DNA of 41,835 nucleotides. Origin: Burkholderiales bacterium PBB2. GTDB taxonomy: Bacteria; Pseudomonadota; Gammaproteobacteria; Burkholderiales; Burkholderiaceae_C. Below are positions 18,194 to 27,474 of the stretch, piece by piece. The notes beneath the pieces were generated by a model. The model saw only the letters and a program-made list of their open reading frames with translations, was not told where the DNA came from and did no database searches. The stretch is taken from NCBI GenBank assembly GCA_002255955.1, contig NKIM01000040.1, positions 1 to 41,835 on the forward strand, given 5' to 3'. The position numbers and the translations under genes were made by a program. Position 1 is the first letter of the stretch. Each line of letters opens with the position of its first letter.

Positions 18194-18928
18194 ATGACCC
18201 CCACGCTCGCGCCCCTGCCCCACGCTGCCGCCCTCGAAACCCCGGTTTCGGTGCTTGCCGTGGACGCGCACGAGGCACCGAGTGTCAGCGGCCCCGGCCG
18301 CAAGGCCCTGATCACCCGCGATGACATCATCCAGGCTGCCCTCAAGCTGGTCGGCCCGCACCGCAGCGTCTCTTCCCTGAGCCTGCGCGAGGTGGCACGC
18401 GAAGCCGGCATTGCGCCCAACAGCTTCTACCGCCAGTTCCGTGACATGGACGAGCTGGCCGTGGCCCTGATCGAGCTGGCCGGCCTCTCTCTGCGCAACA
18501 TCATTGGCGAGGCCCGCCGCCGCTCCATCGGCGGCACCAGCGTGGTTCGCAGCGCGGTGCAGGCTTTCATGGACCAGCTGAGCTCCAACGATGTGCTGCT
18601 GCACATCCTGCTGCGCGAAGGCACGGTGGGCTCGGATGCGTTCAAGCACGCGGTCGACCGACAGCTGAGCTTTTTCGAAGAAGAGCTTCGCCAGGACCTG
18701 ATCCGCCTGGCCGAAGCCAATGGCACAGGCCTCTACGAGCCCGGCCTGACGGCCAAGGCGATCACCCGTCTGGTGTTTGCCATCGGCTCCACCGCCATGG
18801 ACCTGCCTCGCGACAAGCTGCCCGAGCTGACCGAGCAATTGGTAGTGATGGTGCGCATGATCGTCACAGGCACCCAGACCATGTCCGTGGTCGGATCGCC
18901 CGACCAGCCACCTGCTGCGCGCGACTGA
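18194..18928 (+). CDS. fabR: TetR-family repressor of unsaturated fatty acid synthesis (FabR-like)
   Basis: This 244-residue regulator has a 35-residue low-complexity N-terminal extension and then a TetR helix-turn-helix at about 40-85 (SSLSLREVAREAGIAPNSFYRQFRDMDEL). Except for one or two positions this is the signature of E. coli FabR. The C-terminal part follows FabR in its order of segments (LRNII, VVRSAVQAFMDQL, LLREGT). FabR senses the ratio of unsaturated to saturated acyl-ACP/CoA and represses unsaturated fatty acid genes. Here it is divergent from a desaturase operon and separated by a palindrome, so the desaturase is the likely target. It is the DesT-like arrangement known in Pseudomonas. 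Confidence 0.82.
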   Translation: MTPTLAPLPHAAALETPVSVLAVDAHEAPSVSGPGRKALITRDDIIQAALKLVGPHRSVSSLSLREVAREAGIAPNSFYRQFRDMDELAVALIELAGLSLRNIIGEARRRSIGGTSVVRSAVQAFMDQLSSNDVLLHILLREGTVGSDAFKHAVDRQLSFFEEELRQDLIRLAEANGTGLYEPGLTAKAITRLVFAIGSTAMDLPRDKLPELTEQLVVMVRMIVTGTQTMSVVGSPDQPPAARD

Positions 18929-19040
18929 ACCCGATTTGGGCCGCGCGCCTGCGCACCCTTCCCTTTCTCACATCACAACGCCACTTCCGAGCGAGCGTCC
19001 TGCTGAGCGCCTAGGCGGGGCTTCCGCCAAGAGCTTGTGA

Positions 19041-19133
19041 TCACATCACCACTGCATACCGCCCCTGCTGATCAGACACCTTGAAGATCTTTTCAGCAGG
19101 CTTCAGCGCCTTCAACTGCATGTCTGTGAGCAT
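19041..19133 (-). pseudogene. Integrase N-terminus remnant (P4-type tyrosine recombinase, DUF4102)
   Basis: Reading leftward from an ATG at 19133, 30 codons precede a stop at 19041. The peptide begins MLTDMQLKALKPAEKIFKVS, followed by DQQGRYAVVM. This is the N-terminal arm-binding segment of P4-type integrases (x-LTD-x-x-K-x-LKP-x-EK-x-YK-x-xD-x-x-G-x-Y). Such enzymes are normally about 400 residues, so more than 90% of the gene is missing. It reads in the same direction as guaA and starts about 220 bases past the guaA stop, the usual position for an integrase of an element inserted at the guaA 3' end. Confidence 0.72.
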
Positions 19134-19160
19134 CTGGCTCTCCTCGTCTGATACCGCTAG

Positions 19161-19240
19161 CAGTACCGTCAGCGAGCCTGACGGTATCAAAACGAGTCAT
19201 CGAGAACCAGTGCGTCACTACCGCAACCAGTACCGTCAGC
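19161..19240. repeat. 13-bp direct repeat and hairpin upstream of the integrase remnant
   Basis: CAGTACCGTCAGC occurs at 19161-19173 and again at 19228-19240, 67 bases apart. The first copy also forms a perfect 9-bp inverted repeat with CTGACGGTA (19164-19172 and 19178-19186). Short direct repeats between the att core and int are typical integrase arm sites. No second copy of the guaA 3' end was found in the window. Confidence 0.55.
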
Positions 19241-19353
19241 AAATGTCGGTTGAACTGGGAAGACCAAAGACGATCTCGGACACTAAGTCCTTGTCGCGCA
19301 TAGGTTTTTACCGTTGCACCAAATCGTTCTGGACGACCCGGCACAACGATATT

Positions 19354-20958
19354 TCACTCCCACTCGATTGTTGCCGGCGGCTTGCTGGACACATCGTAGG
19401 TGACGCGGTTGATGCCGCGCACTTCGTTGATGATGCGGCCCGAGGTGCGCTTGAGCAGGCTGTAAGGCAGCTCGGCCCAGTCGGCGGTCATGAAGTCGCT
19501 GGTCTGCACGGCGCGAAGGGCCACGACGTAGTCGTAGGTGCGGCCGTCGCCCATCACGCCCACGCTCTTGACCGGCAGGAAGACCGTGAAAGCCTGGCTG
19601 GTCAGCTCGTACCAGCTCTTGCCCGTGGCTTCGTCCTTGGTTTTGCGCAGCTCTTCGATGAAGATGGCGTCGGCACGGCGCAGCAGGTCGGCGTACTCCT
19701 TCTTCACCTCGCCCAGGATGCGCACGCCCAGGCCGGGGCCCGGGAAGGGGTGGCGGTAGACCATTTCGGGCGGCAGGCCCAGGGCCACGCCCAGGGCGCG
19801 CACCTCGTCCTTGAACAACTCACGCAGCGGCTCCAGCAGCTTCAGGCCGAGCTGCTCGGGCAGGCCACCGACGTTGTGGTGGCTCTTGATGGTGGTGGCC
19901 TTCTTGGTCTTGGTGCCGCCGCTTTCCACCACATCGGGGTAGATGGTGCCCTGGGCCAGCCACTTGGCGCCTTTGGCGCCAGCATCGGCCGCCTTGAGCT
20001 TGGCAGCCTCGGCCTTGAAGACATCGACGAACAGGCCGCCGATGATCTTGCGCTTCTTCTCGGGGTCGGTCACACCGGCCAGCTGACCCAGGAACAACTC
20101 TGACGCATCGACGCGGATCACCTTGGCGTGCAGCTTGCCAGCGAACATGTCCATGACCATATCGCCTTCGTTCAGGCGCAGCAGGCCGTGGTCGACGAAG
20201 ACGCAGGTCAGCTGGTCGCCGATGGCGCGGTGGATCAGTGCCGCGGCCACCGAGGAATCGACACCACCGGACAAGCCGAGGATGACTTCTTCATCGCCGA
20301 CCTGCTCGCGGATCTTGGCCACGGCTTCTTCGATGTAGTCGCCCATGATCCAGTCGCCCTTGCAACCAGCGATGTCGCGCACGAAGCGGGTCAGCATTTC
20401 CTGGCCCTTGACGGTGTGCGTCACCTCGGGGTGGAACTGAACGGCGTAATAGCCCTTCTCCTCGTTGGCCATGCCGGCGATGGGGCAGCTGGGCGTGGAG
20501 GCCATCAGCTTGAAGCCCGGCGGCATGGCTGCGACCTTGTCACCGTGGCTCATCCAGACCTTGAGCATGCCGTGGCCTTCGAGGGTGGCGTGGTCCTGGA
20601 TGCCGTCCAGCAGCTTGGTATGGCCATGGGCGCACACTTCGGCGTAGCCGAACTCGCGGTGGTCGCTCCACTCGACCTTGCCGCCCAGCTGCACCGCCAT
20701 GGTCTGCATGCCGTAGCAGATGCCCAGCACCGGCACACCCAGGTCCCAGACGGCCTGCGGTGCGCGCAGTTCGTGGTCCTCATAAGTCGAGGCATGGCTG
20801 CCCGACAAGATGATGGCCTTGGGCGCGAAGCTGCGGATGAACTCGTCCGAAACATCGTTGGGGTGGATTTCGCAGAACACCGCCGCCTCTCGCACGCGGC
20901 GCGCGATCAGTTGGGTCACCTGGGAGCCGAAATCGAGGATCAGGACTTTGTCATGCAT
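19354..20958 (-). CDS. guaA: GMP synthase (glutamine-hydrolysing)
   Basis: This 534-residue enzyme converts XMP, ATP and glutamine to GMP, the last step of guanine nucleotide synthesis. The class I amidotransferase half has nucleophile Cys81 in GICYGMQTM and the HPEVTHT histidine. The ATP-pyrophosphatase half has P-loop LSGGVDSSV, and the C-terminal dimerisation domain ends [18 protein letters not shown]. Start chosen at the ATG at 20958; the longer frame would begin with TTG at 20991. It follows the MFS gene by 33 bases and may be co-transcribed with it. Its 3' end adjoins the integrase remnant. Confidence 0.97.
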   Translation of the reverse strand: MHDKVLILDFGSQVTQLIARRVREAAVFCEIHPNDVSDEFIRSFAPKAIILSGSHASTYEDHELRAPQAVWDLGVPVLGICYGMQTMAVQLGGKVEWSDHREFGYAEVCAHGHTKLLDGIQDHATLEGHGMLKVWMSHGDKVAAMPPGFKLMASTPSCPIAGMANEEKGYYAVQFHPEVTHTVKGQEMLTRFVRDIAGCKGDWIMGDYIEEAVAKIREQVGDEEVILGLSGGVDSSVAAALIHRAIGDQLTCVFVDHGLLRLNEGDMVMDMFAGKLHAKVIRVDASELFLGQLAGVTDPEKKRKIIGGLFVDVFKAEAAKLKAADAGAKGAKWLAQGTIYPDVVESGGTKTKKATTIKSHHNVGGLPEQLGLKLLEPLRELFKDEVRALGVALGLPPEMVYRHPFPGPGLGVRILGEVKKEYADLLRRADAIFIEELRKTKDEATGKSWYELTSQAFTVFLPVKSVGVMGDGRTYDYVVALRAVQTSDFMTADWAELPYSLLKRTSGRIINEVRGINRVTYDVSSKPPATIEWE

Positions 20959-20991
20959 GGTCGGGCTTTCACTCTCTGTCTGGATTTTCAA

Positions 20992-22272
20992 TCAGGGTCC
21001 GGCTGAGGCGGCAGGTGCGGCCTCCACGGGGCTCTCTTGCGGCACACGGGCAAAGTGCCGCCAGGCGAAGAACAGGGACAGCGCCTGCAGCGCGGCGCAG
21101 AAGTAGAACGGGGCGCCAACTCGCCAGTCGCCCTTGGGCAGCTCGCTGACCAGGTAGATCAGACCCAGGCCCAGCACCGGCGCGATCACGGCCATCAGGC
21201 TGTTCAGCGAGGAGATGGCGCCCATGGTCTCACCCTGGTTGCGGGCATCGGCGGCATTGGAAATCTGGCTTTGCAAAGCCGGGCCGGCGGCATAGCTGAG
21301 AACGCCCACGCCGATGGCGGCGTACATCATCCAGCCGGCGCTGGACAGGCCCCAGATGGTGTTGGTCAGCACGGCCGAAGCCAGGCCCAGCAGCACCAGG
21401 CGCGCAGCCGACACCCGCTTGAGGATGTGCTTGAGCAAGACGCCCTGCACCAGCACCGCCATCACGCCGACAGCGAACAGGGACAGACCGTTGTCCTTGG
21501 GGCCCCAGCCGAATTTGTAGGTGGTGTACATGACCCAGCTGCTCTGCAGAATCATCTGCGCCAGGCCGCTGAGCGCCAGCACATAGACCAGCGGGCCCAC
21601 GCCTTGCAGATCGCGCACACGGCTCAAGGACTTGAAGGGGTTGGCCCGGCGCCAGTCAAAGGCGCGGCGGTTCTCGGGCTGCAGCGACTCGGGCAGCACG
21701 AAGAAGCCATACATCCAGTTCAGCACCGCCATGCTGCCGGCCACATAGAAAGGCAGGTGCAAGTTGATGTCACCGAGCAGGCCGCCCAGCACAGGGCCCA
21801 GGATGAAACCCATGCCGAAGGCGGCGCCCAGCATGCCGAAGCGCTTGGCCCGCTCGGCCGGCGGCGTGATGTCGGCCACATAGGCATTGGCCACGGCCGC
21901 ATTGGCCTGCATGGCGCCCGAGAACAGTCGCACCACGATCAGCATCCACAGCGCATCGGCCATGGCGGTGACAAAAAAGCTCAGGGCCAGGCCCGAGAAG
22001 CCGATCAGCATGACGCGGCGGCGGCCGTAGCGGTCCGACAGGCCGCCCAGAATGGGCGAGCCAAAGAAATTGGCGATACCGAAAGCAAAGGCCACAGCCA
22101 ACTGCGCCAGGGTGTGCTCGGACGGGTTGTGGGTGAAGGTGCCCACCAGCGGCGGCAGCACGGGGATGATCAGGCCGATGGAGATCATGTCGATCAGCAC
22201 GGCAATCAGGATGAAGCCCATGCCGGCCGAGCGGCCCTTGCCGCCTGCTGCTTGACCGCTGCCTTCTGTCAT
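20992..22272 (-). CDS. MFS drug-efflux-type transporter (TetA-like)
   Basis: This 426-residue membrane protein has 12 predicted hydrophobic segments and the major facilitator motif [14 protein letters not shown] after the second segment, as in TetA-type (DHA1) proton-driven exporters. The repeated half-signature is weaker in the second half. It lies between guaB and guaA in the same direction, with a terminator separating it from guaB and only 33 bases to guaA. The substrate is unknown; a link to purine analogues or nucleosides is conceivable from position alone. The ATG at 22272 was preferred over TTG at 22287. Confidence 0.85.
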   Translation of the reverse strand: MTEGSGQAAGGKGRSAGMGFILIAVLIDMISIGLIIPVLPPLVGTFTHNPSEHTLAQLAVAFAFGIANFFGSPILGGLSDRYGRRRVMLIGFSGLALSFFVTAMADALWMLIVVRLFSGAMQANAAVANAYVADITPPAERAKRFGMLGAAFGMGFILGPVLGGLLGDINLHLPFYVAGSMAVLNWMYGFFVLPESLQPENRRAFDWRRANPFKSLSRVRDLQGVGPLVYVLALSGLAQMILQSSWVMYTTYKFGWGPKDNGLSLFAVGVMAVLVQGVLLKHILKRVSAARLVLLGLASAVLTNTIWGLSSAGWMMYAAIGVGVLSYAAGPALQSQISNAADARNQGETMGAISSLNSLMAVIAPVLGLGLIYLVSELPKGDWRVGAPFYFCAALQALSLFFAWRHFARVPQESPVEAAPAASAGP

Positions 22273-22336
22273 CACTCGCTCGCTCAATCGATGTCCTTGC
22301 TTGCTAGCTAGCTCTCACGGCTTGAAGCCGCATACG

Positions 22337-22362
22337 AAGAAAGGGGCCGCGGCCCCTTTCTT
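22337..22362 (-). terminator. Terminator downstream of guaB
   Basis: AAGAAAGGGGCC and its complement flank a GC centre, giving an 11-bp stem with a CGCG loop ending in CTTT. It lies 65 bases past the guaB stop and before the MFS gene, so guaB forms its own transcript. Confidence 0.8.
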
Positions 22363-22426
22363 GAAGTTCACCGGCGCCCGGCCTTGCCCTCAGGCCTTGG
22401 CTTAGGCGGCGGGACTTCGACCCGCC

Positions 22427-23987
<1,561 letters not shown>

Positions 23988-24038
23988 GACGCAATTTTGT
24001 GAGCTCGGTTTCAGGGTGCCCAGGGCTACACTTTGCCC

Positions 24039-24638
24039 ATGCACACGCCCTGGCCTGCCCCCTCGCTTCGATCGAATTCGGTGCCCTCTGCGCCTCTGCT
24101 CTGGACACGAGCCCTGGGCCTTGCCGCCCTGCTGCTGTGCTGCGCCCTGCCCGCCCACGCGCAATGGAAGTGGCGCGATGCCAGCGGTCGCATGCAGATC
24201 AGCGACCTGCCGCCGCCGAGCGGCACACCGGAGAAAGACATCCTGCAACGCCCCGCGGGCTACAAACCGCCGCCGGTGTTTGTCATGCCCTATGCCAGCA
24301 AGGCGGAGGGCGCCGCCAGCGCAGCGGCCGCAGCCTCGGCCAACGCCCCCAGCAAGGCCGATCTGGACCGCCAGGCGCGCCAGCGCGAGCAAGAAAAGCT
24401 CGAGAAGCAGCAGGAACGCGAGGCGATTGAGAAACACAAGCAGCAAGAGCGCCGCTACGCCGAGCAAAAGCGTGAGAACTGCAGCCGGGCCCAAGAAAAC
24501 CTGCGCATGTTGCAGGACGGCATGCGCATCAGCCGCCGCAATGAGCAAGGCGAAAACATCATCATCGACGACCGCCAACGCGCCGAGGAAATCCAGCGCA
24601 CCCGCGCCATTGTGGCCAGCGACTGCAGCAGCAACTGA
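24039..24638 (+). CDS. DUF4124-domain periplasmic protein
   Basis: This 199-residue protein starts at the ATG at 24039 (the longer frame begins with TTG). It has a signal peptide (about 1-42, ending AHAQ), then a DUF4124 domain (QWKWRDASGRMQISDLPPP). A charged coiled-coil of about 55 residues follows, rich in Glu, Lys, Arg and Gln, and then a short tail with two cysteines. The domain is widespread in betaproteobacteria near guaB and envelope genes; its function is not known. The coiled coil suggests it binds another protein or the cell wall. It is divergent from guaB. Confidence 0.8.
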   Translation: MHTPWPAPSLRSNSVPSAPLLWTRALGLAALLLCCALPAHAQWKWRDASGRMQISDLPPPSGTPEKDILQRPAGYKPPPVFVMPYASKAEGAASAAAAASANAPSKADLDRQARQREQEKLEKQQEREAIEKHKQQERRYAEQKRENCSRAQENLRMLQDGMRISRRNEQGENIIIDDRQRAEEIQRTRAIVASDCSSN

Positions 24639-24674
24639 GAACCGACAGGCGGTCCCAGCACCGCCTCCAAGACA

Positions 24675-25034
24675 TCAACGGCTGGTCTTGCCGGCCAGAG
24701 GCCGGTGGCGAGAGACGATGCGCTCGCCTCGGTCCTTGTAGCGCTGCCGACGCGCTTCCTTCGGGTCCACGGTCAGAGGCCGGTAGACCTCGATGCGATC
24801 CCGCTCACGCAAGACTGTGTCTGCCGGTTGTTGCCGCCCCCAGATACCCAGCTTGAACTCAGACAGCCGCGCCTGCATGGGCTGAAACTCAGCACAGGCT
24901 TGCAAGGCTTGGCCCAGAGTGCTGCCTGCCGGCAGCTGCAGATCAAGGCGGTAAACGGTGCCCGCTTGCGGGCTCCAGACCAGCTCCACGGCGATCAAGG
25001 CCTGTTGACCCTCGACGGGTTCAGCGAGGGCCAT
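24675..25034 (-). CDS. rnfH: RnfH/RatB-family small protein (UPF0125)
   Basis: This 119-residue protein has a ubiquitin-like beta-grasp fold signature (IAVELVWSPQAG, LQLPAGSTLGQAL, GIWGRQQPADTVLRERDRIEVYRPL), followed by the usual basic tail TVDPKEARRQRYKDR. The family is paired with ratA across proteobacteria, but its role is unsettled: an Rnf-linked factor or a RatA antitoxin have both been proposed. Its start overlaps the end of ratA by 14 bases, so the two are translationally coupled. GTG at 25040 is an alternative start. Confidence 0.85.
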   Translation of the reverse strand: MALAEPVEGQQALIAVELVWSPQAGTVYRLDLQLPAGSTLGQALQACAEFQPMQARLSEFKLGIWGRQQPADTVLRERDRIEVYRPLTVDPKEARRQRYKDRGERIVSRHRPLAGKTSR

Positions 25035-25482
25035 AGACACTTTCGGCACGCTGCACAAAGCGATCAACAAAGGTGTTGGCAATGCGGTCGAACACCGGGC
25101 TGACCACCGCCTCCAGCGCTGCGCTGGAGAAGGCGTAGCGCAACTCGAACTCGATCTTGCAGGCCACCGCCTCCAAGCTGTCGCTGCCGGGCTTTTGCAG
25201 GGGGTGGAAATGCCAGACCCCATCGAGCGAGGAGAAGGGGCCGTCGACCAGGGTCATGCCGACGCTGCGATCCGTCTCGTGGGTGTTGCGGGTGGTGAAG
25301 GCGTGGCGCACGCCGGCGTAGGACAGCGACAGGCGGGCCGTCATGGCATCGCCCTGCTGCTCCAGCACCTCGGCGCGCTCGCACCAGGGCAGGAACTCGG
25401 GATAGCGCTCGACACCGACCACCAAGTCATACATCTCGCGCGGCGAGTACCAGAGCAGAACAGACTTCCTAACGTGTTTCAT
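25021..25482 (-). CDS. ratA: RatA/COQ10-type START-domain protein
   Basis: This 153-residue START/polyketide cyclase-fold protein has the hallmark opening KHVRKSVLLWYSPREMYDLVVGVERYPEFLPWC and ends with VSPVFDRIANTFVDRFVQRAESVYG. Eukaryotic and bacterial COQ10 homologues bind ubiquinone and help respiration. In E. coli the protein was also described as RatA, which blocks 70S assembly. The smpB gene, also ribosome-related, is divergent 83 bases away, the conserved arrangement in many proteobacteria. I regard the quinone-binding function as likelier than toxicity. Confidence 0.9.
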   Translation of the reverse strand: MKHVRKSVLLWYSPREMYDLVVGVERYPEFLPWCERAEVLEQQGDAMTARLSLSYAGVRHAFTTRNTHETDRSVGMTLVDGPFSSLDGVWHFHPLQKPGSDSLEAVACKIEFELRYAFSSAALEAVVSPVFDRIANTFVDRFVQRAESVYGPR

Positions 25483-25490
25483 AGCGCTTC

Positions 25491-25510
25491 ATACAATGGG
25501 TGGATTGTAT
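25491..25510. promoter_or_regulatory. Palindromic divergent promoter candidate for ratA and smpB
   Basis: ATACAAT and ATTGTAT are arms of a 7-bp inverted repeat with a GGGTGG centre. Each arm contains TACAAT, one base from the -10 consensus, pointing toward smpB on one strand and ratA on the other. No good -35 was found in either direction, so the call rests on symmetry and position. Confidence 0.4.
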
Positions 25511-25565
25511 TGGCGCGCCCCGGCCCGCCCAAGCCGACCCGGCCGCCCACCCACAAACGAGTTTC

Positions 25566-26096
25566 ATGTCCACTGCTGCCTCTGCCCACCACCACGGTTC
25601 ACGCCCGCCCCCGAAGGCCAAGCCGGCCGTGTCCAGCGCCCCGATCGCCGAAAACCGCCGCGCCCGTTTTGACTACTTCATCGACGAGCGTCATGAATGC
25701 GGCATCGTGCTGGAAGGCTGGGAGGTCAAGGCCATACGCGCCGGCCAGGTGCAGCTGACCGATGGCTATGTGCTGATCAAAAACGGCGAGCTGTTCCTGA
25801 TCGGCTGCCGCATCAACCCGCTGCGCACCGCCTCCACCCATGTCAGCCCCCTGGCCGACCGCACCCGCAAGCTCTTGATGAGCAAGGGCGACATCCGCCG
25901 CCTGATTGGCAAGGTGGAACAGCGCGGCTTCACCCTGGTGCCACTGAACCTGCACTACAAGGGCAGCTTCGTCAAAGCCGAGATCGGCCTCGCCAAGGGC
26001 AAGGCCGAGCACGACAAGCGCGACACCGAGAAAAAGCGGGATTGGGAACGAGAAAAAGGGCAGCTCATGAGACACGCGACAAAGTCGCGAGGCTGA
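25566..26096 (+). CDS. smpB: tmRNA-binding protein SmpB
   Basis: This 176-residue protein has a 35-residue Ala/Ser/Pro-rich N-terminal extension before the SmpB core [34 protein letters not shown]. The oligonucleotide-binding barrel continues to [23 protein letters not shown], then the basic C-terminal helix ([21 protein letters not shown]). The helix tail enters the decoding centre when tmRNA rescues stalled ribosomes. Start chosen at the ATG at 25566. The last 12 codons use rare AGA, ACA and CGA codons and are followed 74 bases on by a second, commoner-codon version of the same 12 codons. Confidence 0.93.
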   Translation: MSTAASAHHHGSRPPPKAKPAVSSAPIAENRRARFDYFIDERHECGIVLEGWEVKAIRAGQVQLTDGYVLIKNGELFLIGCRINPLRTASTHVSPLADRTRKLLMSKGDIRRLIGKVEQRGFTLVPLNLHYKGSFVKAEIGLAKGKAEHDKRDTEKKRDWEREKGQLMRHATKSRG

Positions 26097-26122
26097 GGCG
26101 CGTAGCGACTCGCTGCCCTTTT
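26054..26122 (+). terminator. Possible long-looped terminator overlapping the smpB end
   Basis: AAAAGGGCAGC (26054-26064) pairs perfectly with GCTGCCCTTTT (26112-26122). The 47-base loop holds a second hairpin (CGCGAC AAA GTCGCG, 26075-26089). The trailing TTTT is compatible with termination, but the first arm lies within coding sequence and the loop is long. Confidence 0.35.
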
Positions 26123-26170
26123 CGCTAAAAGGGACAGCTGATGCGCCACGCGACCAAGTCGCGCAGCTGA
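26061..26170 (+). repeat. Duplicated smpB 3' end (12 codons), candidate attachment-site scar
   Basis: The functional smpB end at 26061-26096 is repeated at 26135-26170 with 30 of 36 bases matching. In the corresponding frame the downstream copy reads [11 protein letters not shown] and then TGA, against [11 protein letters not shown] in the gene. Five of the six substitutions are silent. Both copies contain CGCGAC, three bases, GTCGCG, a small dyad like the core site of a tyrosine recombinase. Confidence 0.65.
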
Positions 26171-26177
26171 AGCCGCC

Positions 26178-27398
26178 TCAGGCTTTCAAGACCTCTAGCG
26201 CCTGCGCCAGATCGGCGCGCAGGTCGGCTTCGGCCTCCAGGCCGATGGCAAAGCGCACCAGATATCCTTCTCGATAGGGCAGGCCCAGCGAGCGGCTGCG
26301 GCTCATGTTGTAGGGCACGGCAAGACTCATAGGCCCTGCCCATGAGTAGCCGATGCCGAAGAACTGCAGCGCATCGACAAAGGCGTCGACCTGGGCCGCG
26401 CTGACCTGCGGCTGGAACACCGCCGAGAACAAACAAGCCGCCCCGCCGCTGCTGACTTCGCGCCAATGCGCATGCCCCGGCGAGCCGGGCAAGGCCGGGT
26501 GCAGCACCTGAGCCACCGCCGGCTGGGCCTGCATCCAGGCGGCCAGCACACGCGTGGTCGCATCCTGGGCGCGGTAGCGCAGTTCCAGCGTCGGCAGGCT
26601 GCGCAGCACCAGCTCCACATCGTTCTGCCCCAGGCCGTAGCCCAGGTGCTCGTGCATATAGTTCATACGCTCATGCAAGGCCAGGTCGCGGGTACTGACC
26701 GAACCCATCAGCACATCGGCGCCACCCGAGGGGTATTTGGTCAGCGCGTGCATGGAGATGTCCACGCCAAAGCCCGGCTCGCTGTCCGGCAACAAATCAA
26801 AGGCCTTGAAGGCGACACCTGCGCCCCAGGTGTTGTCGAGCACCGTGGTGATGCCGCGCTCGCGGCAGACCCGAAGCAGGCCGATCAGATCGGGGAACTC
26901 CAGGGTGATGGAGCCCGCCGCTTCCAGCCAGACCAGCTTGGTCTTTTCACTGATCAGGGCGGCGAATCCAGCCACATCGAGTGGGTCGTAGAAGCGATGC
27001 TGAATGCCGAACTGTGGCAACAGCGATTCGCTCAAATAACGGTTTTGTCCATAGACATTGTCCGGCACCAGCACCTCGTCGCCGGGCCGCAGCAAGCTCA
27101 GCGACACCAGGGTCACGGCCGCCAGGCCGCTGGGCACCAACAAGCAATGTTCGGCGCCTTCCAGGCTGGCGATGCGCGCACCCAAGGTGTAACTGGTCGG
27201 CGTGCCATGCAGGCCGTAGCGGTAGCTCTTGCCGTCACGCGGGCGGTATTGGTGCAAATCAGCGGTGTTCTTGAACAACACCGTCGAGGCCTTGAACACG
27301 CCCACCGGATGAGCCGCCCAGCCTTCAGGCGGCTGGTAAGGATGGTGAATCTGCTGCGTGGCCAGTGCGAGGTCTGGGGCCGGGGCGTGTTTGCTCAC
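26178..27398 (-). CDS. metC: Trans-sulfuration PLP enzyme, probable cystathionine beta-lyase
   Basis: This 406-residue Cys/Met metabolism PLP enzyme carries Lys221 in HALTKYPSGGAD (Schiff base to PLP), Asp188 in VLDNTW, and the family motifs SYRYGLHGTPTSYTLGARIA and EGAEHCLLVPSGLAA. It resembles the branch of proteobacterial beta-lyases that make homocysteine from cystathionine for methionine synthesis. Closely related members act as other carbon-sulfur lyases, so the exact substrate is inferred. GTG at 27398 is the start, preceded by AGGA at 8 bases. It is downstream of rimO in the same direction, but a terminator sits between them. Confidence 0.82.
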   Translation of the reverse strand: MSKHAPAPDLALATQQIHHPYQPPEGWAAHPVGVFKASTVLFKNTADLHQYRPRDGKSYRYGLHGTPTSYTLGARIASLEGAEHCLLVPSGLAAVTLVSLSLLRPGDEVLVPDNVYGQNRYLSESLLPQFGIQHRFYDPLDVAGFAALISEKTKLVWLEAAGSITLEFPDLIGLLRVCRERGITTVLDNTWGAGVAFKAFDLLPDSEPGFGVDISMHALTKYPSGGADVLMGSVSTRDLALHERMNYMHEHLGYGLGQNDVELVLRSLPTLELRYRAQDATTRVLAAWMQAQPAVAQVLHPALPGSPGHAHWREVSSGGAACLFSAVFQPQVSAAQVDAFVDALQFFGIGYSWAGPMSLAVPYNMSRSRSLGLPYREGYLVRFAIGLEAEADLRADLAQALEVLKA

Positions 27399-27421
27399 GA
27401 TGGGGTCCTGAAGAGGCGCTG

Positions 27422-27446
27422 AAAAACAAAGCGGGCCGAAGCCCGC
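27422..27446 (-). terminator. Rho-independent terminator of rimO
   Basis: On the minus strand GCGGGC, a TTCG tetraloop and GCCCGC are followed by TTTGTTTTTC. It is a compact stable hairpin, 29 bases past the rimO stop. Confidence 0.88.
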
Positions 27447-27474
27447 ATTGATTCTGACTCAGATCGAACGACGC

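Larger units (their letters stand above)
18929..19353. other. Intergenic scar beyond the guaA 3' end (425 bp)
   Basis: No intact gene is visible. The region is less GC-rich and uses different oligonucleotides from its neighbours. It holds a degraded integrase start (19041-19133), a hairpin and a repeated 13-mer (19161-19240). This composition, next to the guaA 3' end, is what an excised or decayed integrative element would leave. Confidence 0.6.

Noticed and set aside
19161-19240. CRISPR-like repeat
   Set aside because: There are only two copies of a 13-mer, with no spacer-repeat regularity and no cas genes in the window.
18929-19353. A small intact gene in the guaA-fabR gap
   Set aside because: The rightward frame through this region crosses the integrase remnant and runs antisense into guaA, with no start signal. 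The leftward frames other than the 30-codon remnant have no recognisable content.
20958-20991. Longer GuaA start at TTG 20991
   Set aside because: Homologues begin close to the DKVLILDFG strand, and an ATG is available at 20958; the extension adds only a polar 11-residue stretch.
24675-25482. ratA-rnfH as a toxin-antitoxin module
   Set aside because: The pair is a conserved core arrangement; RatA is a COQ10/START protein and toxicity claims are limited to E. coli. No features of an accessory toxin-antitoxin system are seen.
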